Source: Aneurinibacillus soli (lineage in GTDB: Bacteria > Bacillota > Bacilli > Aneurinibacillales > Aneurinibacillaceae). From it: DNA of 64,000 nt. The position numbers and the translations under genes were made by a program. Each line of letters begins with the position of its first letter. Position 1 is the first letter of the stretch. The notes under the pieces are model-generated. The model did no database searches. It was not told the origin of the DNA and saw only the letters and a program-made list of their open reading frames with translations. This document shows, piece after piece, positions 54,795-62,041 of this stretch. The stretch is from contig NZ_AP017312.1 in assembly GCF_002355375.1 (NCBI RefSeq), positions 345,001-409,000 of the forward strand, written 5' to 3'.

Positions 54795-57700
54795 TTACAA
54801 GGAGATGGAGGCAGCCAGAATGTCGCCATACGCCCAAAAATCAGTCGGTACATCCGACCATTTTGGCGTGGAGGCAACGGATTGAGATGAGCGCCCCATC
54901 AACTTGTTGAAGATCACAGCAGCTTCCGCACGTGTCAGGGATTGCTCCGGTCGGAACGTCCCATCCCCATAACCGCTCACAAGCCCGGCGTTTGCCATTT
55001 TTAAAATGGAGTCTTTCGCCCAACTTCCATCTACATCTGTAAAGGGAGTTCCTTGGGCGGATGGTAATGGAAGGAGTCTCGCGATCACCGCTGCCAATTC
55101 GGCTCGGGTCACCGGTTGCTCAGGATAGAAGTTTCCATCCGGGGAACCGACCATGATCTTCAGGTCTGACATTTCAGCGATGGCATGCAGAGCCCAATAC
55201 GAAGAGTTGATGTCATGATACGGAGTGGATGTGCCAGCATCTCCGCGGTAGGTGAGAATTCGCGAAAGAATCGCCGCCAGTTCCGCTCGAGTTATGCGAT
55301 TGTCTGGACGGAACGTTCCATCTGGATAACCGGAAAGATACGGTTTGTTGCCAGCAGCGGCGAACGTTTCGGACTGCATTGTAAAGTCCATGCGCACGAC
55401 CGTTTGCCCTACATGGATGATCCCGTTTCGAATGTAACTGGTGTCGCCTTGCTTGACATCCCGCATATCATGGCGGCTGTCGTACGTTTTATAGCCGTCT
55501 TTTTCCGCGATGATGTAATAATCGCCCTCCGGGAATACCATCCAGCCGTATTTCCCGCCATCGACAGTCAACTGCGAGTTGCGATTCTGATTGGGTGCCA
55601 TATCGGGCAGACTTGGTAAAACGACCTGAGTGCCAGGCGTTCTTCCCTTGCTGCGGTTCAAGTCTGTATCAGCCCAATACAAGGTGAGTTTGATTCCATC
55701 GATCGGTTGGTGGGTGATCGAGTCACGAACCACCCCGAACGGGTCGATTAGATCGGTTTGAACGCTTGCTGAACCAGATGCATTCACGGTGAGTGTCGCA
55801 GTTCGTCCCGCCAATTTTTCACCCGTTGGGGCGGTGACGTAGAGCACCATCTTGTAGGTCCCAGGCTGGACATTCCCGAGGGTGAATTTCCTATTTCCAT
55901 CAATCTGAATGTCTGGAGAGATCAATTTCCCATCAGTGCTGTAAATATCTGCACTCAACTTCACATTGGGTCCGATCCGTTGGGTCAGGCTGTGATCTGT
56001 CCCGGTGCCTGTGGATCCCCCCAAGACTTGGATCGTGCCGGAAGGATTCTGCGAATAGGATGGACCTGATGAACCTGATGAACCTGATGAACCTGATGAA
56101 CCTGATGAACCTGATGGACCTGATGGAGCGATGACTGGATTGCTACGGGTCACCGAGAGGGTGTACGTCGTCGTCGACGTACCGTCTTGTGCCGTTACCT
56201 TCACGGTGATCGTGTTGCTTCCCGTATTCAATGGCACGGAAACCCCGCTGGTCGCTGCTGTACCATTGACGGTCACCGAGGCGTTCGAGTCTGCGGTGGT
56301 GGGCGTCACGTTTACACTCGTCACAGAGTGATCAACGGTCGCCGAATAACTGGTGGTTCCAGCAGAGAACGGAGCATTCAGAGTTCCTTGGCTCAGCGTC
56401 AAGTTGGTCAGATCGGCATTGTTCGACAGCGGGGCTGCCGCACGCGTCACTGTGAGGGTGTACGTCTTCGTCGACGTACCGTCTTGTGCCGTTACCTTCA
56501 CGGTGATCGTGTTGCTTCCCGTATTCAATGGCACGGAAACCCCGCTGGTCGCTGCTGTACCATTGACGGTCACCGAGGCGTTCGAGTCTGCGGTGGTGGG
56601 CGTCACGTTTACACTCGTCACAGAGTGATCAACGGTCGCCGAATAACTGGTGGTTCCAGCAGAGAACGGAGCATTCAGAGTTCCTTGGCTCAGCGTCAAG
56701 TTGGTCAGATCGGCATTGTTCGACAGCGGGGCTGCCGCACGCGTCACTGTGAGGGTGTACGTCTTCGTCGACGTACCGTCTTGTGCCGTTACCTTCACGG
56801 TGATCGTGTTGCTTTCCGTATTCAATGGCACGGAAACCCCGCTGGTCGCTGCTGTACCATTGACGGTCACCGAGGCGTTCGAGTCTGCGGTGGTGGGCGT
56901 CACGTTTACACTCGTCACAGAGTGATCAACGGTCGCTAAATAACTGGTGGTCCCAGCAGAGAACGGAGTATTCAGAGTTCCTTGGCTCAGCGTCAAGTTG
57001 CTGAGGTTTGCATCCGAGTTTGAGGCGGCTGGAGTAGAGGCGACCGTACCCGCGTTGCCCACCGCAACGAATGTACCTCCACCATACGCAACACCAGATA
57101 AGGCATTCGTCGTCGTTGGCGTTTCATTATTCCAACTGATCCCATCCCTTGAGGAGATGATATCGCCTGCGTTTCCGTCTACAGCAACAAACTTGCCACC
57201 GCCATACGCAACACTCAAGAGAAACGAACTTTCATTCGAAGATGCTTGAGGTTTCCAAGACATCCCATCTGTTGAGGTTAGGATTGTTCCAGCACCCCCA
57301 ACTGCCACATACAGGTCGTTGCCGTAAGCAACCGAGTAAAGACTTTGGCTCGTTGAAGTTGTTCTGGATGTCCATGTAGTTCCATCTGGCGAAGTGAAGA
57401 TATTTCCTGAGTCACCTGTAACGACAAACTGACTTCCGCCATACACGACAGCGTTTAGATTTGTACTTCCTAGGCTTACTAGATTCCAAGTAGTCCCGTC
57501 CGATGACGTGAGGACTGTTCCATCATTACCCACTGCCACAATCGTACTGCCGTTGGTCGCCACAGAATACAAAGTACTCGTGGTATTTGAAGGATGTGGA
57601 GTCCACGTGTTCATGTCCTCGGAGGTATAAATTTGACCCTGATCTCCTACGACTATCCACTTGCTCCCGGTGTACACGGCACTCCTACCTACGAAATCAG

Positions 57701-57962
57701 GAAGGGGTTGAAACTGCCAAGTCTGGGCACCATCAGAAGAAGAAATCAAGTTGTTGGCCAAGTCAAATGCCAACCAATTCCCTCCACCATATGAAACCCC
57801 GTTGATATCATTCTGACCTTCCAAGGTTTGTACTGTCCAAGTACTCGCTGCGAAAACGAGATTGTCAGGTCCAAACCATCCCACAGAAGCAAAGATCATC
57901 ATAAAAACAAGTAACGCATTGAAAACATTCTTGAACTTACGGCGCAATCGATGTAAGCGCAC
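54795..57962 (-). CDS. SLH-anchored protein with propeller-type and cadherin-like beta-sandwich repeats
   Basis: Secreted protein of 1055 residues. An N-terminal signal (about 1-40, ending LVFAAS) is followed by seven propeller-type units (about 40-320, for example YGGGTFVAVGNAGT). Three cadherin-like beta-sandwich domains come next (about 320-605; LTLSQGTLN-PFSAGTTSY, ending TKTYTLTVTR), then a Ser-Gly linker (about 613-634), a carboxypeptidase-regulatory-like region and SLH domains (from about 864: LSGYPDGTFRPDNRITRAEL and two more). GTG 57962 lies 6 nt after AAGGAGG. It shares blade type, anchor and promoter design with its neighbour, so the pair are paralogous in layout. Confidence 0.88.
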   Translation of the reverse strand: MRLHRLRRKFKNVFNALLVFMMIFASVGWFGPDNLVFAASTWTVQTLEGQNDINGVSYGGGNWLAFDLANNLISSSDGAQTWQFQPLPDFVGRSAVYTGSKWIVVGDQGQIYTSEDMNTWTPHPSNTTSTLYSVATNGSTIVAVGNDGTVLTSSDGTTWNLVSLGSTNLNAVVYGGSQFVVTGDSGNIFTSPDGTTWTSRTTSTSQSLYSVAYGNDLYVAVGGAGTILTSTDGMSWKPQASSNESSFLLSVAYGGGKFVAVDGNAGDIISSRDGISWNNETPTTTNALSGVAYGGGTFVAVGNAGTVASTPAASNSDANLSNLTLSQGTLNTPFSAGTTSYLATVDHSVTSVNVTPTTADSNASVTVNGTAATSGVSVPLNTESNTITVKVTAQDGTSTKTYTLTVTRAAAPLSNNADLTNLTLSQGTLNAPFSAGTTSYSATVDHSVTSVNVTPTTADSNASVTVNGTAATSGVSVPLNTGSNTITVKVTAQDGTSTKTYTLTVTRAAAPLSNNADLTNLTLSQGTLNAPFSAGTTSYSATVDHSVTSVNVTPTTADSNASVTVNGTAATSGVSVPLNTGSNTITVKVTAQDGTSTTTYTLSVTRSNPVIAPSGPSGSSGSSGSSGSSGSSGPSYSQNPSGTIQVLGGSTGTGTDHSLTQRIGPNVKLSADIYSTDGKLISPDIQIDGNRKFTLGNVQPGTYKMVLYVTAPTGEKLAGRTATLTVNASGSASVQTDLIDPFGVVRDSITHQPIDGIKLTLYWADTDLNRSKGRTPGTQVVLPSLPDMAPNQNRNSQLTVDGGKYGWMVFPEGDYYIIAEKDGYKTYDSRHDMRDVKQGDTSYIRNGIIHVGQTVVRMDFTMQSETFAAAGNKPYLSGYPDGTFRPDNRITRAELAAILSRILTYRGDAGTSTPYHDINSSYWALHAIAEMSDLKIMVGSPDGNFYPEQPVTRAELAAVIARLLPLPSAQGTPFTDVDGSWAKDSILKMANAGLVSGYGDGTFRPEQSLTRAEAAVIFNKLMGRSSQSVASTPKWSDVPTDFWAYGDILAASISL
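56063..56125 (-). repeat. 9-bp minisatellite encoding a Ser-Gly linker
   Basis: Seven tandem 9-bp units (RACCTGATG on the plus strand; five are identical AACCTGATG) encode SGS repeats between the cadherin-like domains and the carboxypeptidase-regulatory-like region. Unit number could change by slippage without shifting the frame. Confidence 0.92.
56161..57000 (-). repeat. 297-bp tandem repeats encoding cadherin-like domains
   Basis: The anchor ATAACTGGTGGT occurs near 56346, 56643 and 56940, exactly 297 bp (99 codons) apart. The complete units 56344-56640 and 56641-56937 are almost identical in DNA; the flanking partial copies match over most of their length. Confidence 0.92.
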
Positions 57963-58009
57963 GCGGATCCTCCTTCCACTTTGAAGTGTTTATTGGCAAT
58001 GACGATTAC

Positions 58010-58054
58010 ATTCTACCAAATCCGTCTCACAAAATTCTCACAAAGTTCTTGCAA
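58010..58054 (-). promoter_or_regulatory. Promoter and triple heptamer operator of the second SLH gene
   Basis: On the minus strand TTGCAAG (58054-58048), AACT, TTGTGAG (58043-58037), AATT, TTGTGAG (58032-58026), 10 nt, TAGAAT (58015-58010). There are three repeats with 11-bp periodicity, one more than at the other SLH gene. The flanking bases are closely similar at the two genes. Confidence 0.8.
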
Positions 58055-58132
58055 GACTTTCATTCCTGTTGATAGCCAAAAAGACTGCCCTTGGGTGGGC
58101 AAGCTCGTCTTTATTACTTAGAGCGATACGGT

Positions 58133-58150
58133 GAACCTTACCACAAGTAA
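58133..58150 (+). other. SCC-like attachment site 3
   Basis: GAACCTTACCACAAGTAA again encodes Glu-Pro-Tyr-His-Lys-stop with different synonymous and stop choices. It marks the junction between cassette B and the following chromosomal genes. The gap 57963-58275 otherwise holds the SLH promoter, a short GC hairpin at 58080-58115 and AT-rich sequence. Confidence 0.72.
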
Positions 58151-58275
58151 CATTGAAATACCCTCTTTTAGTTGTGGAGAATAGGGAGCTATATAGGTGC
58201 ATTTCCTTTTATAGGAATACCGCTCATTTTAATGGTTAAATTAATAAAAATTGAATTGAACCTAGGTGAAGTAAA

Positions 58276-59802
58276 ATGATGGATTTTTTAAAAAAATTGA
58301 TTTCGAACAACCGTACAGAGAAAAGACCTGACATAAAAATAAACGTATCTCCTTCCTTGCAAAAAAATAAGGAGTACATTCAAAACCAGATGTTTCATTC
58401 AAGTGATCTGAAGTGGCGGAGCATTAGGTTTAATCAAGTAGAAGGGCTCATCGTTTTTTTTGAATCCCTGTCTGATCAACAGAGAATTCAAAAAGAGATC
58501 ATTCGGCCTTTAGAAGAAAATAAAGAAGGAACCGTGGATGAAATTATTACTTCTGTGGAGATTGCGAGGAAATCGGATCTTAGCCAGTTGCCCCAAACCT
58601 TAGTGCAAGGAAATTGCGTGTTGTTATTTGAAGGTACAGCAGAAGCTTTTATTGTCGGCGTGGTGGCAGATTATAAACGGGGTATCTTAGAGCCAGTGAA
58701 CGAAGGAGTCATTCGCGGCGCTCATGATGGTTTTATAGAGAACCTCATCACGAATCTGTATCTGGTCCGAAAGCGTATTGAAAATCCGGACCTGGTCGTT
58801 CGTTATTACCAGGTCGGAAAGGCAACTAAAACAAAATTGGCTCTTCTCTATATGCAGGATCTGGCGAATCCGGAGCTGGTCAAAGAAGTGGATCACAGAC
58901 TTGGTTCCATTGTGATGGACACTACGATCTCACCCGGATTCATTGCTGAATTGATTGAGGATAACCCATTTTCTCTATTTCCGCAAATCTTATTTACGGA
59001 AAGGCCGGATCGGGCAGTAGCTCATCTCATGGAAGGACGTGTCGTTATTTTATCTGATGGAGATCCATCTGCGCTGATTTTGCCGGTGACTTTCTTTGCC
59101 TTTTTTCAAAGCCCGGATGATTATCACAGCAGGTGGATTGTCGGATCGCTCGTTCGATTTATTCGTTTGATGAGCTTTATCGTTGCATCTCTAGTACCTG
59201 CTTTATATATTGCCGTTATTGGTTTCCATCCCGAAATTCTTCCTTCAAATTTGATTTATACCGTAAAAAGTAGCATAGATAGGGTTCCATTTCCACCCAT
59301 TGTAGAAGCTTTTCTTATGCAGATTGCCTTAGAGGTGCTACGTGAAGCAGGAGTTCGGTTGCCAAGCCGAGTAGGTCAAACCATCGGCTTTGTTGGCGGC
59401 TTGGTCATCGGTGAATCAGTCGTGCGAGCTGGATTGATTTCATATCCCATGGTTATCGTTGTCGCTTTAACCGCTATTTCGTCATTTGTAGCCCCGTCTA
59501 ATGAGATAAGTACGACCACTCGCATTCTAGGCTTCCCGCTCATGATCCTGGCTTCAATGTTCGGTCTGTTCGGGATCATGTATGGTCTTCTTTTTATCTT
59601 AATTCACTTATGTAAATTAGAGAGCTTTGGTACAGCCTATTTTGCGCCTGTTATGCCTCTTCGAATCAAAGATTTGAAGGATACATTTATACGCTTTCCA
59701 ATCTGGAGCTTGAATCAGCGTCCCCATGACCCTCATGCAAAAAGGTTAAATCAAGAAAGATATTCAAGGGGGTGGGAACAGGATGAACCCGGAAAAGAGT
59801 AA
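58276..59802 (+). CDS. Spore germination protein, GerA family (A subunit)
   Basis: A subunit of a nutrient germinant receptor in the spore inner membrane, 508 residues. An N-terminal cytoplasmic domain of about 250 residues precedes five or so membrane segments, with the family motifs NPFSLFPQILFTERPDRA, EGRVVILSDGDPSAL, IALEVLREAGVRLPSRVGQTIGFVGGLVIGESVV and SSFVAPSNEIST (the last two separated by a helix). AGGTGA precedes ATG 58276. The three-gene order A-B-C is complete. The germinant cannot be predicted. Confidence 0.95.
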   Translation: MMDFLKKLISNNRTEKRPDIKINVSPSLQKNKEYIQNQMFHSSDLKWRSIRFNQVEGLIVFFESLSDQQRIQKEIIRPLEENKEGTVDEIITSVEIARKSDLSQLPQTLVQGNCVLLFEGTAEAFIVGVVADYKRGILEPVNEGVIRGAHDGFIENLITNLYLVRKRIENPDLVVRYYQVGKATKTKLALLYMQDLANPELVKEVDHRLGSIVMDTTISPGFIAELIEDNPFSLFPQILFTERPDRAVAHLMEGRVVILSDGDPSALILPVTFFAFFQSPDDYHSRWIVGSLVRFIRLMSFIVASLVPALYIAVIGFHPEILPSNLIYTVKSSIDRVPFPPIVEAFLMQIALEVLREAGVRLPSRVGQTIGFVGGLVIGESVVRAGLISYPMVIVVALTAISSFVAPSNEISTTTRILGFPLMILASMFGLFGIMYGLLFILIHLCKLESFGTAYFAPVMPLRIKDLKDTFIRFPIWSLNQRPHDPHAKRLNQERYSRGWEQDEPGKE

Positions 59803-60877
59803 AATTACTCAGGGACAGCTTATGTTTTTTGTTATACAGTCTCAAGTGGGTGTTGGAATTTTATCCCTTCCACATAAATTACAAGATACCGCCAAGGGAG
59901 GAGCGTGGATCTCTAGCTTAATCGCCGGCTTGGCTGTACAAGTGATTATTTTGATTCTTTGGGCTCTGTGCAGACGATTTCCTTCCGATACGATATACAG
60001 TTTCTTGCCAAAAATCGCCGGAAATCTTTTGGGAAATCTGCTTGGTTTTGCTTATATCGGCTATTTTCTTTTTTCTGCTGGAACAGTTTTAGCCTTATTT
60101 GCCGATGTCGTGGGAAAGTGGGTGCTGCAAGCAACACCAAGATGGGCATTATTAATTCTCACCCTTCTTACCTGTATATATTTAGTGAAAGAACGCCTTC
60201 GAGTGATTGCTAGAATGTTTGTCATATCTTCGTTAACGATCATTGTGATGGTATTATTTTCCTTGATCGGTTATACTCATGCGAATATTACATACATATT
60301 TCCTATAATGGAAGCCGGATGGTGGGGGATCATCAAAGCCGCAAATGATGCATTGTTTCCTTTAGTCGGTTACGAAGTTCTATTGGTGATTTATCCTTTT
60401 GTTGAAGGGAAAAGCTACGGGAAATTAAAGGCGGCATCTTTAGGAAATATGTTGATTACACTTTTTTACACATTTGAGGTGTTTACCAGTTTAATCATTT
60501 TCAGTCCGGGGGTTATGCCTGCCATCTCGGAACCGCTCCTCTATATGCTGAAAGGTTTTTCTTTCCAGATTATTCAGCGGATCGATTTAATCTTTTTATC
60601 TTTATGGATTTTTATTGTTAGCAATGCTATTGCCTCTTGGTTATATATGGCGACAGTAGGTTTAGGTCGCTTCTTTCACCGGGGTAAACATAAAAAAGCA
60701 GTTCCCTATGCCGCTTGCATTGTCTTTATTCTGGCTATGATTGCTCAAGATCCATCGATCACTGACCTGTACGATCGAATGATTAGGATTTTTCATTATA
60801 CGTTCGTGGTTGGGCTTCCTTTGATCCTGCTCATCTTCTCGTATCTTTCTAGAAAAAGGAGGGCGGAAGCCAGATGA
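59783..60877 (+). CDS. Spore germination protein, GerB family (B subunit)
   Basis: Ten-segment membrane protein of the amino acid transporter-like GerB family, 364 residues, proposed to bind the germinant. It begins with a polar stretch and then QLMFFVIQSQVGVGILSLPH, typical of GerKB/GerBB. GGGGGTGGG precedes ATG 59783, which lies 20 nt inside the A gene. Confidence 0.95.
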   Translation: MNPEKSKITQGQLMFFVIQSQVGVGILSLPHKLQDTAKGGAWISSLIAGLAVQVIILILWALCRRFPSDTIYSFLPKIAGNLLGNLLGFAYIGYFLFSAGTVLALFADVVGKWVLQATPRWALLILTLLTCIYLVKERLRVIARMFVISSLTIIVMVLFSLIGYTHANITYIFPIMEAGWWGIIKAANDALFPLVGYEVLLVIYPFVEGKSYGKLKAASLGNMLITLFYTFEVFTSLIIFSPGVMPAISEPLLYMLKGFSFQIIQRIDLIFLSLWIFIVSNAIASWLYMATVGLGRFFHRGKHKKAVPYAACIVFILAMIAQDPSITDLYDRMIRIFHYTFVVGLPLILLIFSYLSRKRRAEAR

Positions 60878-61995
60878 AAAGGATCTGCTTTTCAAGCGCT
60901 CTTATTTTTGTTTTCCTATTGATGACCGGGTGTTGGGATCAAGATCTTTTAAAGGATGCTCGTTTGCTTTATGGAGGAGGGTTTGACCTCGCGCCGAATG
61001 GGAAGCTTCTAGCTACCTTTGTCATACGGGACATGCCCACTAGCGAACAACAGAGCCCTAAAAACGAGGTGATATACGCGGTTGGCAATACGCCAAGGGA
61101 AGGCCGTGAAAAAGCGGATGAGCAGATATCCCGGAAGCTTCGTGCTTACAGAAATCGGATCATTCTCATTGGAGAAGAGCTGGCAAAACAAGATATTCAT
61201 CAGCTCCTCGATATTTTTTACCGCGATCCAAAGAGCGCTTTAAATGCGAGGATTGGAGTGGCGCAAGGAAAGGCGGCAGACATACTTTCTCTTAAAAAAG
61301 TAGGGAATGTCTTAATTGCAGAAGAAATTGATGAATTAATCAAGAGCAAAGAAGAGACTACAACAGTTCCTAAGGTGACCATTGAAACGATTTACCCTGT
61401 GATGATGGACCCCGGAGAGGATTTTGTTCTTCCGTACATTAGGAAAAAAGGGAAACGAGTGAACGTTTCGAGTGTTGCCATGTTTCATAAGTATCAATTT
61501 ACAGGGACACTGAGCTCTGATGAATCTACCATGTATTTACTTTTGAAAGGTAACAAGGAGAAAGTCGCAGGTTTCACCCAAAAAATAAGTAGCGGAAAGG
61601 GTCAAAAAAATGTCTATAATTTTTTGACTTTTAATGTAGAAAAATCAAAGCCAAAGATGAAAGTGCTGATTCAACCGAACGATCAAATTATGATTAGGCT
61701 GGATCTGAAATTGAAAGTGAGTGTCATTGAATATCCTAAGGAGCTTTTACGTGATAAAAAAACAGTTGCTCGATTAAACCAGCTTTTATCCAAAGAGATG
61801 ACTGATTTGGCAAATAAAACGCTTAAAGAAATGCAAAAAGCTCGCTGTGACGGATTAGGTATCGGCAGACAACTTATGGCATTCCATCCTGAAATTTGGA
61901 AGAAACAGAAGGGAGACTGGGGGAGCAACTATCAAAAAGTACATTTTGTTCCTATGGTTCAAGTAGAAATTACAAAGAAAGGGATTTTAGACTAA
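60874..61995 (+). CDS. Spore germination lipoprotein, Ger(x)C family (C subunit)
   Basis: Lipoprotein of 373 residues. The signal peptide ends in lipobox LMTGC followed by WDQ, the usual GerC start, so the mature protein is anchored to the outer face of the spore inner membrane. Conserved features include NTPREGREKADEQISRKL and YRNRIILIGEELAKQ. ATG 60874 overlaps the B gene stop by 4 nt. A, B and C form one operon. Confidence 0.95.
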   Translation: MKRICFSSALIFVFLLMTGCWDQDLLKDARLLYGGGFDLAPNGKLLATFVIRDMPTSEQQSPKNEVIYAVGNTPREGREKADEQISRKLRAYRNRIILIGEELAKQDIHQLLDIFYRDPKSALNARIGVAQGKAADILSLKKVGNVLIAEEIDELIKSKEETTTVPKVTIETIYPVMMDPGEDFVLPYIRKKGKRVNVSSVAMFHKYQFTGTLSSDESTMYLLLKGNKEKVAGFTQKISSGKGQKNVYNFLTFNVEKSKPKMKVLIQPNDQIMIRLDLKLKVSVIEYPKELLRDKKTVARLNQLLSKEMTDLANKTLKEMQKARCDGLGIGRQLMAFHPEIWKKQKGDWGSNYQKVHFVPMVQVEITKKGILD

Positions 61996-62041
61996 CGTAG
62001 TGATTGATAGAATATTGGTGAAAATGAATGGGGGGTATAGA

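Larger units (their letters stand above)
46218..58150. mobile_element. SCC-like cassette B (about 11.9 kb)
   Basis: Segment between attachment-like sites 2 and 3. All four genes (response regulator, hybrid kinase, two SLH repeat proteins) are on the minus strand, opposite to replication and to the flanking genes. The segment looks richer in G and C than its surroundings. Three promoters inside share a common regulatory motif. No recombinase is present. Confidence 0.6.

Noticed and set aside
56187-56939. A 250-residue plus-strand open frame across the repeats of the second SLH gene
   Set aside because: It is a shadow of the cadherin-like repeats on the other strand. It has internal period 99 for that reason, and lacks a ribosome binding site and any recognisable domain.
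41124-58132. Search for ccr-type serine recombinase, integrase or other mobility genes within the cassettes
   Set aside because: None of the supported genes encodes a recombinase. The SCC-like interpretation rests on the att repeats, not on a recombinase, and its confidence was lowered accordingly.
41124-58132. Terminal inverted repeats at the cassette ends, as in SCC elements
   Set aside because: Only a few bases match between the sequences flanking the three sites. No convincing inverted repeats were seen by eye.
58151-58275. A sigma-G type promoter for the germination operon
   Set aside because: A CATTTTA resembling a sigma-G -10 is present near 58230, but no -35 element at proper spacing was convincing.
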